In this document: one piece after another, positions 24,389 to 32,641 of the stretch
Numbering within the stretch: the first letter of the stretch is position 1
How the letters are laid out: every line of letters starts with the position of its first letter
From: Georgenia daeguensis
Lineage (GTDB): Bacteria; Actinomycetota; Actinomycetes; Actinomycetales; Actinomycetaceae
Length of the DNA: 64,000 nucleotides
Assembly (NCBI RefSeq): GCF_039537705.1
Contig: NZ_BAABBA010000004.1
Location: forward strand, 186,001 to 250,000
Reading direction: 5' to 3'
Made by a program: the position numbers and the translations under genes
Notes under the pieces: model-generated
What the model was told of the DNA's origin: nothing
Databases searched by the model: none
Seen by the model: only the letters and a program-made list of their open reading frames with translations

Positions 24389-26692
24389 TCAGGCGCCGGA
24401 AGGGAACCCCGCCGGCAGGTCGGCCGAGTGGACGACGTGCAGGCGCCGGGTGGGGCGTGTCATCGCCACGTACAGGTCCCCCGTGCCGCCCTCGAGCACG
24501 GCGGCCGGCTCGGCGAGCACGACGACGTCGTACTCCAGACCCTTGGCCTCGACCGGGTCGACGACGGCCACGCGCGCACCCAGCGGGTCGCCGTGGCCGG
24601 ACGTCAGCGCCTCCCGCAGGTCGTGCTCGGCGAGGAGTGCCGCGCCCACGGCGCGCTCGGAGCCCGGGGGGACGATGACGGCGACGCGTCCGGCTCCGCG
24701 TCCGGCCCCGGCGTCGAGGGCAGCGAGCTCGTCGCGCAGCACGGCCGCCGTGACGGCCGCGAGCTCGGCGGGCTCGGCGCGGGTGGTCGCCAGGGAGTCC
24801 GGCAGGTCGCGGGCGGCGCGCACCGGGTACGCGGGCTCGGCGCCGAGCGCCGTCATGACCGCGGTGGCGGTGTCCATCACCGTGGCGGGCGTGCGGTAGC
24901 TGACGGTCAGGACAGCCTCCCGGACATGCTCGCTGCCGGCCGCGCCGAGCACCTCCTCCCAGGAGCGTGCCGGCCGGTGCCCGCTGCGCTGGGCGAGGTC
25001 GCCCACGACCGTCATCGACCGGGACGGGCACCGCCGCAGCAGCGCGCGCCACGCCATGGGGGAGAGCTCCTGCGCCTCGTCGACCACGACGTGCCCGTAG
25101 GTCCACGTCCGGTCGGCGGCCGCGCGCTCCGCCGTCGTCAGCCGCGGGCCGGTGGCGGCGAAGCGCTCCGCGAGCATCTCGGCGCTGACCATCCCCATGC
25201 CCAGGCCCTGGGAGGTGATGGCCTCCTGCGCGTAGCGCACCTCCTCGGCGGCCTGGAGGCGGGCCTCCGCCGCCGCGCGGGCCGACTCCGCCTGCTCGTG
25301 GTGGCCGAGCAGCTCGGCGAGCTCGTCCAGCAGCGGCACGTCCGCCACCGTCCACGGCGAGCCCTTCTCGCGCCGCAGCAGCTCGCGGTCACGCGGGGAC
25401 AGCCCGCGGGCGTGGGGGGCGAGCAGGTCGGGGCGCGCGTACAGCCGCTCGAGCAGGCCGTGCGCGGTGGTGGGCATCCAGCACAGGTTCACGGCGCGGC
25501 GCACGTCCCGGGCGGTGCGCACGTCCTCACGCAGCCACGCGCGGTCCTCGGGGTCGTCCCCGTCGTTGCCCCGGGCGGCGGCGTACTCGCGCACGAGCGT
25601 GTCGAGGATCGTCAGGGCGAAGGTCTCCCGAGCCTGGTTGTGGGGCAGACCGCTGCGGCGGGCCCGCGCCATGGCGGTGCGCACGTCCTCCGGGCGCAGG
25701 TGGAGCGTCACGCCCTCGACGTCGAGCTCCTGCACCTCGCCGGGGACTCGCTGCAGCGCGCGTACGGCCCGGCCGAGGACGTGCGCCATGGTGGTGCGGC
25801 CCTTGACCTCGGCGACCTCGGCCCGCTCCGGGGCGGTCGCCGTCGTGCCCGGGAGCAGCTCGGCCATGGTGGTCGCGACGACGTCCGTCTCGCCGAGGGA
25901 CGGCAGGACCTGCTCGATGTAGCGCAGGAACACCCGCGAGGGTCCCACGAGCAGCACGCCGGAGCGCTCGAGCCGCTCGCGGTGGGCGTAGAGGAGGTAG
26001 GCGGCGCGGTGCAGCGCGACCGCCGTCTTGCCGGTGCCCGGCCCACCCTGCACCACCAGGACGCCGTCGAGGGGGGAGCGGATCACCGCGTCCTGCTCGG
26101 ACTGGATGGTGGCGACGATGTCGCTCATCCGGCCCTCGCGGGCGGCCGACATCGCCGCGAAGAGCGCACCCTCGCCGGTGAGGCCGTCGGCCACGTCCTC
26201 GTCGAGGTGCGCGTGGTCCAGCAGCTCGTCCTCCACCCCCACCACCGTGCGGGCGCGGGTCATGAGGTGGCGACGGCGCACGACGTCGCCGGGGTGGGCG
26301 GCGGTCGCCTGGTAGAACGGGCGTGCGCTGGGCGCGCGCCAGTCGATCAGCAGCTGGTCGTGCTCGGCGTCCGACATCCCGATGCGCCCGACGTAGCGCG
26401 GGTCCCGCCCGCCGCGCAGGTCGAGCCGGCCGAAGACGAGCCGGTTCTCCACGTGGTCCAGGCGCGCGACGGTGTCCTCGTAGTGCGCCGCGAACGCGTC
26501 ACGCTCGGAGCGGTTCTGCGGCGAGCCGGACGGCCCGCCCCGGCGTACCTCCGCCAGCCTCCGGCGGTAGGCGGCGCGCAGCTCGTCGAGCCTGGCGTAC
26601 ACGACGTCCAGGTACTTCTGCTCCTCGGCGACGGCCGCCTGGGCGGTCGCGGCGGGCACGGCCTGCTCGGGCGTGGTGGCCTCTCGTGGCAC
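24389..26692 (-). CDS. helD: HelD-type UvrD/Rep-family helicase, RNA polymerase-associated
   Basis: 767-residue superfamily 1 ATPase resembling actinobacterial HelD, which removes stalled RNA polymerase from DNA and in some species confers rifampicin tolerance. N-terminal helical arm (about 12-60: EEQKYLDVVYARLDELRAAYRRR) would enter the polymerase secondary channel; Walker A is QGGPGTGKTAVALHRAAYLL; Walker B is VVVDEAQELSPMAWR; C-terminal motifs VEAKGLEYDVVVL and YVAMTRPTRRLHV. GTG 26692 follows GAGGAG at 5 bases. It is divergent from the PAC2 gene. A strong -10 and paired repeats lie upstream. Confidence 0.9.
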   Translation of the reverse strand: MPREATTPEQAVPAATAQAAVAEEQKYLDVVYARLDELRAAYRRRLAEVRRGGPSGSPQNRSERDAFAAHYEDTVARLDHVENRLVFGRLDLRGGRDPRYVGRIGMSDAEHDQLLIDWRAPSARPFYQATAAHPGDVVRRRHLMTRARTVVGVEDELLDHAHLDEDVADGLTGEGALFAAMSAAREGRMSDIVATIQSEQDAVIRSPLDGVLVVQGGPGTGKTAVALHRAAYLLYAHRERLERSGVLLVGPSRVFLRYIEQVLPSLGETDVVATTMAELLPGTTATAPERAEVAEVKGRTTMAHVLGRAVRALQRVPGEVQELDVEGVTLHLRPEDVRTAMARARRSGLPHNQARETFALTILDTLVREYAAARGNDGDDPEDRAWLREDVRTARDVRRAVNLCWMPTTAHGLLERLYARPDLLAPHARGLSPRDRELLRREKGSPWTVADVPLLDELAELLGHHEQAESARAAAEARLQAAEEVRYAQEAITSQGLGMGMVSAEMLAERFAATGPRLTTAERAAADRTWTYGHVVVDEAQELSPMAWRALLRRCPSRSMTVVGDLAQRSGHRPARSWEEVLGAAGSEHVREAVLTVSYRTPATVMDTATAVMTALGAEPAYPVRAARDLPDSLATTRAEPAELAAVTAAVLRDELAALDAGAGRGAGRVAVIVPPGSERAVGAALLAEHDLREALTSGHGDPLGARVAVVDPVEAKGLEYDVVVLAEPAAVLEGGTGDLYVAMTRPTRRLHVVHSADLPAGFPSGA

Positions 26693-26712
26693 GCAAGCTC
26701 CTCGTGGTCTGC

Positions 26713-26749
26713 GGTGTGTGACGGCGGCACGGGTGTGTGACAGCGGCAC
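26713..26749. repeat. Paired 18-bp direct repeats in the helD leader
   Basis: Two 18-bp copies (26713-26730 and 26732-26749; core GGTGTGTGAC-GCGGCAC on plus) differ at one base and are separated by one base. They fall just downstream of the predicted helD start of transcription and before its ribosome binding site, so they may be an operator or an mRNA element. Confidence 0.7.
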
Positions 26750-26759
26750 ACGGCCATCC

Positions 26760-26765
26760 ATTATC
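26760..26765 (-). promoter_or_regulatory. -10 element of helD
   Basis: GATAAT, five of six matches to TATAAT and unusually AT-rich for this DNA. No good -35 is seen. It predicts a ~60-base leader holding the paired repeats at 26713-26749. Confidence 0.5.
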
Positions 26766-26923
26766 GGCCACGAAGCCACGCGCCGCAGGCGGTCCGCCAG
26801 CTGGACCGCACCTTTCGGACCGTTCCCGCCCGCCCGGGCCCGTGCGTGGAATGATGCGGACGCCCCCGACGTTAGGAATGGCAGAGACCGACCGACGTGA
26901 CGAAGAGGAGAGGAGCGCCGAGC

Positions 26924-27859
26924 ATGCGCGATCCCCAGGAGCTGTACTCCGTGAGCCCGGAGGCGTTCGACAACGGGCCCGTGCCGGTGCTCGTCCACGC
27001 CCTTCGCGGGGCGCTCGACGCCGGGCACGCCGGTGAGATGGTGGCTCGTCACCTGCTCGAGTCCCTGCCCGCCGAGCGCGTGGTGACCTTCGACTCCGAC
27101 GCCCTCGTCGACTACCGCTCGCGCCGGCCAGCCATGACGTTCGAGGACTGGCGCTACACCGACTACGACGAGCCCGTGATCGCGCTGGACCGCCTGCGCG
27201 ACGACGAGGGCACCGAGCTGCTGCTCCTGCACGGCCCGGAGCCGGACCTGCAGTGGGACCGGTTCACGGCCGCGGTGGTCGACCTCGTCGAGGCCCTCGG
27301 CGTGCAGCGGACCATCGGCCTGCAGGGCATCCCGATGGCCGTCCCGCACACCCGCCCGATCAGCGTCACCGCGCACGCCAGCCGCGACGGCCTCGTCGAC
27401 CCGCAGCGCCACCTCATGGGCCGCGTGCAGATCCCGGGCAGCGTGGCCGGGCTCCTCGAGCTTCGTCTCGGGCGAACCGGGCACGACGCGCTCGGCTTCG
27501 CCGCGAACGTCCCGCACTACCTCGCGCAGTCCGAGTACCCGCAGGCCGCCGCGGAGCTCGTCCGGCAGGTGGCCGCGAGCACCGGGCTCGCCCTGCCGGT
27601 GGGCGAGCTCGAGGCGGCCGCGGCGGAGACCGCCCGCCTGATCGAGGCGCAGGTCTCCGCCTCGGCCGAGGTCGGCGCCGTCGTGCACGCGCTCGAGCAG
27701 CAGTACGACGCCTTCATGGAGGCGGCGGCGCAGCCGACGCACAAGACGCTGCTGGCCGAGCCGGACTCCATCCCGACGGCGGACCAGATCGGCGCCGAGC
27801 TCGAGGCCTTCCTGGCCGAGCAGCAGGGCGACGACGGCGGGCGGCCCGAGCAGGCCTGA
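26924..27859 (+). CDS. PAC2 family protein
   Basis: 311-residue protein of the PAC2 (proteasome assembly chaperone 2-like) family, widespread in actinobacteria but of unsettled function. PAC2 fold signatures: VLVHALRGALDAGHAGEMVARHLL, VTFDSDALVDYRSRRP, LLLLHGPEPDLQWDRFTAAVVDLVEAL, and GIPMAVPHTRPISVTAH. An Ala/Glu-rich helical tail begins near residue 225 and may be coiled coil. ATG 26924 is preceded by GAGGAG. It is divergent from helD. No catalytic residues are evident. Confidence 0.85.
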   Translation: MRDPQELYSVSPEAFDNGPVPVLVHALRGALDAGHAGEMVARHLLESLPAERVVTFDSDALVDYRSRRPAMTFEDWRYTDYDEPVIALDRLRDDEGTELLLLHGPEPDLQWDRFTAAVVDLVEALGVQRTIGLQGIPMAVPHTRPISVTAHASRDGLVDPQRHLMGRVQIPGSVAGLLELRLGRTGHDALGFAANVPHYLAQSEYPQAAAELVRQVAASTGLALPVGELEAAAAETARLIEAQVSASAEVGAVVHALEQQYDAFMEAAAQPTHKTLLAEPDSIPTADQIGAELEAFLAEQQGDDGGRPEQA

Positions 27860-27940
27860 CCCCGCCCGGCCGCGGGCTGTGAGCAGACTCATCACCCGCG
27901 GCCCGTGCCCTGGCCGCGCCGTGCGCGCCTGCCTGGGACA

Positions 27941-29329
27941 ATGGCAGCCGTGTCCCCGTTCCAGGCCCCTGCCCCCTCGCGAGTGGCCGCCACGGTGTGG
28001 GGGGCCGGCCTGGCGGCCTACATCGTCGCCACCACCGGTCGTACGTCCCTGGGCGTCGCCGGCCTGCAGGCCGTGGAGCGCTTCGACATCTCGGCGTCGG
28101 TGCTCTCCCTCTTCGTGGTGGTCCAGCTCGGCGTCTACGCCGCGGCCCAGGTCCCGGTGGGGATCGTCCTGGACCGGGTCGGCAGCAGGAAGGTCATCTT
28201 CACCGGTGCGCTGATCCTGGCCGCCGGCCAGCTCATGCTCGGACTGGTCGACACACTCCCGCTCGCCCTCGTGGCGCGGGTGCTGGTGGGCGTCGGCGAC
28301 GCGACCGCGTTCGTCTCCGTCCTCCGGCTGGTCCCCGCGTGGTTCCCCAGCCAGCGCGTCCCGCTGCTCACCCAGATGACGGGGATCATCGGGCAGACCG
28401 GTCAGATCATCTCCGCCGTCCCGTTCCTGGCGCTGCTGCTGGGAGCCGGCTGGACGACCGCCTTCGCGTCACTGGCGGCCCTGGGCGTCTTCGTGGCGCT
28501 GCTCGTCCTCGCCGTCGTGCGTGACCATCCGGCGCGCCCGTCGCGCCCGGCCCGCCGGTCCGAGTCGGTGCAGCCGGTGGGGACCGGCGCCGAGGTGCCC
28601 GCCGCGCCGGTGGCGGCCGAGCCCACCCGGGTGCCGATCTCCGCCGTCGTCCGGGAGCCGGGCACCTGGCTCGGGTTCTTCACCCACTTCGTCTGCCTGT
28701 TCCCCACGAACACCTTCCTGCTGCTCTGGGGCGTGCCCTTCCTCACGGCGGGGCAGGGGGTGAGCACGGCCGGCGCGAGCTCACTGCTGACGCTCGCCGC
28801 GCTCGCGGGCGTGGTCACGGGTCCCGTCACCGGCTACCTCCAGGGCCGGCACCCGCTGCGTCGCTCCTGGCTGGTGCTCGGGGCGGTCGTCGCCACGATC
28901 GTGGTGTGGGCCTCGGTGCTGGTCCCGACCACCCCGCGCCCGGTGTGGCAGCTGGCGCTCCTCGTGGTCGTCCTGACCGTCTCGGCCACCGCGTCGAACA
29001 TCGGCTTCGACTTCGCCCGCTCCTTCGTCCCCGCCGCCCGGCTCGGGACGGCGACCGGCCTGGTCAACGTCGGCGGCTTCGTGGCCTCCCTCGTCTCGAT
29101 CTTCCTCGTCGGGAGCGTTCTCGACGTCGTCCGCCCGGACGGCGCCTACACCCTCGCCGACTTCCGGCTCGCCATGTCCTCCCAGGTGCTCCTGTGGGCG
29201 GTCGGTCTCGCCGGGCTGCTGGTCTGCCGCCGGGCGACCCGGCGCCGCATGGCCGAGGGGGGCGTCGTCGTGCCGCCGGTGCGCGAGGTGCTGGAGCGTC
29301 TACGGCGGCCCCGGCGTCGTCACGGCTGA
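27941..29329 (+). CDS. MFS transporter
   Basis: 462-residue major facilitator with 12 predicted membrane segments in two blocks split by a Pro/Arg/Ala-rich cytoplasmic loop near residues 190-230. The loop between segments 2 and 3 reads GIVLDRVGSRKVIF, the MFS motif A. Substrate unknown. The frame opens at 27905. ATG 27941 is given, but GTG 27950 has a GACAAT hexamer 7 bases upstream and may be the true, leaderless start. It follows the PAC2 gene by about 80 bp and ends 285 bp before the cold-shock gene. Confidence 0.82.
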   Translation: MAAVSPFQAPAPSRVAATVWGAGLAAYIVATTGRTSLGVAGLQAVERFDISASVLSLFVVVQLGVYAAAQVPVGIVLDRVGSRKVIFTGALILAAGQLMLGLVDTLPLALVARVLVGVGDATAFVSVLRLVPAWFPSQRVPLLTQMTGIIGQTGQIISAVPFLALLLGAGWTTAFASLAALGVFVALLVLAVVRDHPARPSRPARRSESVQPVGTGAEVPAAPVAAEPTRVPISAVVREPGTWLGFFTHFVCLFPTNTFLLLWGVPFLTAGQGVSTAGASSLLTLAALAGVVTGPVTGYLQGRHPLRRSWLVLGAVVATIVVWASVLVPTTPRPVWQLALLVVVLTVSATASNIGFDFARSFVPAARLGTATGLVNVGGFVASLVSIFLVGSVLDVVRPDGAYTLADFRLAMSSQVLLWAVGLAGLLVCRRATRRRMAEGGVVVPPVREVLERLRRPRRRHG

Positions 29330-29614
29330 CCGCTCCCGGGAGCCTCCGGCCGGCCAGGACGACCCTCGATCCGCAGGTTCCGGCGACGGTCCGGAATTCG
29401 TCCCCAGATCCCTGGTCCGCCGACGTGACTTCTGCCATGCTGTGGCCGTTGCAACGGCGTTTCCCTGACGTGCGGTCCGGGGCGGGTCACGGCCAGCCCC
29501 ACGGGCACCGTCCGCTCCGCGGGTCGGTTCCCGGGCAAGGAAGTGGGACGAGGTGCGGCGAGAACGGGGTCCGGCACAGGGCTGGCCCACGACGTCCCGG
29601 AAGGACACAGCAAG
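29330..29614 (+). other. Gap and probable long leader of the cold-shock gene
   Basis: A 285-bp non-coding stretch. A GCTCCCGGGAGC palindrome lies near its start and may help end the MFS transcript. Cold-shock mRNAs commonly have long structured leaders, so part of this is likely the csp leader; I see no confident -35/-10 pair. GGAAGGA precedes the csp ATG by 9 bases. Confidence 0.4.
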
Positions 29615-29821
29615 ATGGCACAGGGAACCGTGAAGTGGTTCAACTCCGAGAAGGGCTACGGCTTCATCGAGCAGGACGGTGGCAACGCCCCCGACGTGTT
29701 CGTCCACTACTCGGCGATCCAGTCCGACGGCTACCGCTCCCTCGAGGACGCCCAGCGCGTCGAGTTCGAGATCACCCAGGGCCCCAAGGGGCCGCAGGCT
29801 GAGAACGTCCGCGCTCTCTGA
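29615..29821 (+). CDS. Cold-shock protein (CspA family)
   Basis: 68-residue single cold-shock domain, an RNA/DNA chaperone that melts mRNA structure. RNP1 KGYGFIE and RNP2 VFVHY are both intact, with start MAQGTVKWFNSEKGYGFIEQ and the actinobacterial GPKGPQAENVRAL end. ATG 29615 is well placed after GGAAGGA. It is monocistronic: a strong terminator follows 30 bases after the stop. Confidence 0.96.
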   Translation: MAQGTVKWFNSEKGYGFIEQDGGNAPDVFVHYSAIQSDGYRSLEDAQRVEFEITQGPKGPQAENVRAL

Positions 29822-29851
29822 CCTCCGGGTCGGTCATGCCGGCCCACCCGC

Positions 29852-29890
29852 ACGGGCCCGCACCTGAGGGTGCGGGCCCGTCGTTCTTCC
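29852..29890 (+). terminator. Rho-independent terminator of the cold-shock gene
   Basis: 13-bp perfect stem (29852-29864 with 29869-29881) and TGAG loop, followed by CGTTCTTCC. It also sits at the end of the convergent spermidine-synthase-like gene. Confidence 0.8.
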
Positions 29891-29898
29891 CGGGTGAC

Positions 29899-30837
29899 TC
29901 ATCGCCCCGGCGGGACGGCCTCGGCTGCGGGCGGGGCAGGGTTGGTTGCCGGCGGCGCGGCGTCGGGCCCCGGCCGGTCCGGTCCTTCGGTCCCGGGTCC
30001 CGGGTCGTCCCGCACCGGCGGCACCGTGCCACGGAAGCTGTCGAGCTCCGCCCCGTGGAGCAGCCGGACCGGCAGCGGAAGCCGGCGCAGCCCCCGCTCG
30101 ACCGCGGTCACGGGCAGCGGCACGTCCGACGCCGCGAGCACGACGTTCCCGTACCGCCGGCCCCGCAGGATGGCGGGGTCGGCCACCAGCTGGACGTCGG
30201 CGAAAACCTCCTGCAGCGTCGCGACCTCCGCGCGTGCCTTGTACAGCGGCGGATGGTCGGTCAGATTGACCAGGTACAGCCCCCCGGGCACGAGGGCGCG
30301 GCGGACCTCGGCCGCGGCCTCCAGCGTCCGCACGTGACGGGGGACCTCGGCGTGGGCGAAGACGTCCCGCACGACCACCTCCCAGGACGCGGGTCGCTGC
30401 GCGGCCGTCACGGCGCGGGCGTCGCCCGTCCGGATGCGCAGCCGGGGCGCCCGCGGCAGGTCGAACCACTGGCGCACCAGGGCCGCGAGCACCTTGTCGA
30501 TCTCGACGGCGAGCTGGGTCGAACCCGGACGGCGGGCCTCGAGGGCGCGCGGGAAGGCGCAGCCGGCGCCGCCGAGGTGGAGCGCACGGACGGGCCCGGC
30601 AGGACGCGAGGCGTCGAGGAGCACCGCCATCTGCTGCATGTACTCGAACTCGAGGTACCCGGGGTCCTCGAGGTCGAGGTGGGAGCTCTCCGTGCTGCCG
30701 AGCAGCAAGGTGACCCTGTTCGGGGCGCCGGGGTCCCGGCGCAGGCTCGCCGTGCCGAGCGAGGTCTGCACCGGTTCGGTGGGCAGGTCGTGCACCTTCG
30801 GTGCGGAGGGGGCGGGACGACGACGGCGGTCTGGCAC
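29899..30837 (-). CDS. Spermidine synthase-like protein
   Basis: 312-residue Rossmann protein of the polyamine aminopropyltransferase superfamily. Visible: LLLGSTESSHLDLEDPGYLEFEYM, SAM-site-like ALHLGGAGCAFPRAL, VEIDKVLAALVRQWF, and RTGDARAVTA followed by VVVRDVFAHAEVP. The usual catalytic GGGDGG and YDV(I/L)-D-S/D segments are altered, so it may be a catalytically diverged member; polyamine synthesis is not certain. The Pro-rich C-terminal tail is low complexity. GTG 30837 has TAACGT 6 bases upstream (leaderless). It is divergent from dinB. Confidence 0.75.
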   Translation of the reverse strand: MPDRRRRPAPSAPKVHDLPTEPVQTSLGTASLRRDPGAPNRVTLLLGSTESSHLDLEDPGYLEFEYMQQMAVLLDASRPAGPVRALHLGGAGCAFPRALEARRPGSTQLAVEIDKVLAALVRQWFDLPRAPRLRIRTGDARAVTAAQRPASWEVVVRDVFAHAEVPRHVRTLEAAAEVRRALVPGGLYLVNLTDHPPLYKARAEVATLQEVFADVQLVADPAILRGRRYGNVVLAASDVPLPVTAVERGLRRLPLPVRLLHGAELDSFRGTVPPVRDDPGPGTEGPDRPGPDAAPPATNPAPPAAEAVPPGR

Positions 30838-30843
30838 CCAGCC

Positions 30844-30849
30844 ACGTTA
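30844..30849 (-). promoter_or_regulatory. -10 element of the spermidine synthase-like gene (leaderless)
   Basis: TAACGT, 6 bases, then GTG 30837. Confidence 0.5.
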
Positions 30850-30884
30850 GCCTGGGCCCGGACCGGAGCCTGGGCCCGGACCGG
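30849..30884. repeat. Perfect 18-bp tandem duplication before dinB
   Basis: AGCCTGGGCCCGGACCGG occurs twice head-to-tail (30849-30866, 30867-30884) and fills most of the 55-bp gap between the divergent spermidine synthase-like gene and dinB. Each copy contains the palindrome GGGCCC. It may be a recent slippage duplication or a regulator site. Confidence 0.85.
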
Positions 30885-30892
30885 CGAGAGGG

Positions 30893-32155
30893 GTGGTGAG
30901 GGTGAGCAGAGCCCCGCGCAGCGCCGCCGCGCGCCGGTCCTGGGGCGAGGACGACACGGGCTGCACCATCCTCCACGTCGACATGGACGCCTTCTTCGTC
31001 TCCGTGGAGATCCTCGACCGGCCCGAGCTCCGCGGGCTGCCCGTCATCGTCGGCGGGGAGCACCGCGGTGTGGTGGCCGCCGCGAGCTACGAGGCTCGTG
31101 CGTTCGGCGTCCACTCGGCGATGCCCGCCAGTCGCGCCAAGGTGCTGTGCCCGCAGGCGGTCGTGCTGCCCGGCCGGCACGCGCGCTACGCGGAGGTCTC
31201 CCGCGAGGTCATGTCCGTCCTGGCCGACGTGACACCGGTCATGGAGCAGGTGAGCATCGACGAGGCCTTCCTCGACGTCTCCGGGGCTGTGCGGCGGATG
31301 GGGTCCCCGGTCGAGATCGCCCGCTGGATCCGTGCCGAGGTCCGCCGACGCTCGGGCGTGCCTGCCTCCGTGGGCGTCGCGTCCAGCAAGCACGTCGCGA
31401 AGCTGGCGTCGACGCACGCGAAGCCGGACGGCCTGCTTCTCGTGCCGGCCGACGCCACGGTGCCCTTCCTGCACTCCCTGCCCGTCGGCGCGCTGTGGGG
31501 GGTGGGGGAGAAGACGCAGCAGGTGCTCGAGCGGCACGGCATCGACACGGTCGCCGAGCTGGCCGCCACGCCCCTGACGGTCCTTCACCGGACGCTGGGG
31601 GTGGCCGCCGGTCAGCGTCTGCACGAGCTCGCCTGGGGCGTGGACGCGCGCCGGGTGGAACCGACCCGCGTGGAGAAGTCGGTCGGCACGGAGACGACCT
31701 TCGCGGAGGACATCGCCGACCGGGCGCAGCTCGAGCGGGTGCTTCTCCGTCAGAGCCACGAGTGCGCCGCCCGGCTGCGGGCCGACGGCATGGTCGCGTG
31801 GACCGTGGCCATCAAGGTCCGGCACGCCGACTTCACCACGCTGACACGATCGCGGACCCTGGCGGTGCCGACCGACCTGGCGCACGACGTCCACTCGGCT
31901 GCGCGCGACCTCCTGGCCGGCGTCGAGATCCCGCAGGCGGGCATCCGCCTGCTGGGCGTCCGCGCCGAGCGGCTGACCGCTGCCGCCACCACGGGCGTGC
32001 AGTCGGCGCTGGACGATGACCCGCAGCAGGCGCGCGCCGAGCGCGCGATGGACGGGGTCAGGGCCCGCTTCGGCTCGCAGATCCTCCGGCCGGCATCCCT
32101 GCTGGGCAACAATCGGCACTCCGCTTTCAAGAGCGGGTCGGGGGACCTATCCTGA
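30893..32155 (+). CDS. dinB: DNA polymerase IV (DinB)
   Basis: Y-family translesion polymerase, 420 residues. Catalytic carboxylates: Asp in ILHVDMDAFFVSVE and Asp/Glu in VSIDEAFLDVSG; fingers YEARAFGVHSAMP; helix-hairpin-helix VGALWGVGEKTQQVLERHGI; little-finger domain from about residue 255. No clear beta-clamp motif was identified at the C-terminus. In-frame GTGs at 30893, 30896 and 30902 are all possible, the last having the best spacing from GAGAGG. No LexA box was found in its short upstream region. Confidence 0.92.
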   Translation: MVRVSRAPRSAAARRSWGEDDTGCTILHVDMDAFFVSVEILDRPELRGLPVIVGGEHRGVVAAASYEARAFGVHSAMPASRAKVLCPQAVVLPGRHARYAEVSREVMSVLADVTPVMEQVSIDEAFLDVSGAVRRMGSPVEIARWIRAEVRRRSGVPASVGVASSKHVAKLASTHAKPDGLLLVPADATVPFLHSLPVGALWGVGEKTQQVLERHGIDTVAELAATPLTVLHRTLGVAAGQRLHELAWGVDARRVEPTRVEKSVGTETTFAEDIADRAQLERVLLRQSHECAARLRADGMVAWTVAIKVRHADFTTLTRSRTLAVPTDLAHDVHSAARDLLAGVEIPQAGIRLLGVRAERLTAAATTGVQSALDDDPQQARAERAMDGVRARFGSQILRPASLLGNNRHSAFKSGSGDLS

Positions 32156-32201
32156 TCCATACACCGTCGGTGCGGCGGGACGTGGCGAGACTGGAGGTCC
32201 G

Positions 32202-32585
32202 ATGCCTCTCTCCGAATATGAGCAGCGCATGCTTCAGCAGATGGAGCAGCAGCTGCGCTCTGATGACCCCCGGCTCGCCAACACGCTCGCTGACCGGCCT
32301 CGGCCGAACGTGCGCCGGCTAAGCCTGGGCATCCTGCTCTTCCTGCTGGGCCTCGGCGGTCTGATCGGTGGTGTCGCCACCGGTTACATCTGGCTCGGGG
32401 TGCTCGGTTTCGTCGCGATGCTCGGGGGCGTGCTGCTCGCCATCACCGGGCCGCGCGGTGGTGCGTCCCGCGGCGGTGGCCGAGGTGGCATCCGTCGGCC
32501 GGGTGGGAAGGTGCCGCCCTCGGGCGGGTTCATGCAGCGTCAGGAAGACAGGTGGAACCGGCGTAACGAGGAGCGAGGGCGCTGA
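32202..32585 (+). CDS. DUF3040 membrane protein
   Basis: 127-residue protein of the actinobacterial DUF3040 family. N-terminus MPLSEYEQRMLQQMEQQL is diagnostic; two membrane segments lie near residues 42-60 and 66-84; the C-terminus is Gly/Arg-rich. Function unknown; it is commonly placed next to dinB and the mraZ cluster in actinobacteria. ATG 32202 follows GGAGG. A TATCCT hexamer in the end of dinB could be its -10. A terminator follows. Confidence 0.9.
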   Translation: MPLSEYEQRMLQQMEQQLRSDDPRLANTLADRPRPNVRRLSLGILLFLLGLGGLIGGVATGYIWLGVLGFVAMLGGVLLAITGPRGGASRGGGRGGIRRPGGKVPPSGGFMQRQEDRWNRRNEERGR

Positions 32586-32613
32586 GGCCCACGCATCGAA
32601 CGAAACGCTGAAG

Positions 32614-32641
32614 CAGCCCGTCGCCGATCGGTGACGGGCTG
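32614..32641 (+). terminator. Terminator after the DUF3040 gene
   Basis: 12-bp stem with one G-T pair (32614-32625 with 32630-32641) and a GATC loop, followed by TGTGCTTTCC. Confidence 0.7.

Noticed and set aside
21950..26740. A 1,596-codon open frame on the plus strand
   Set aside because: Shadow of the minus-strand aldo/keto reductase, serA and helD genes; very high GC removes stops. Its translation is Arg/Gly/His/Val-rich with no domain, while the opposite strand shows complete motifs.
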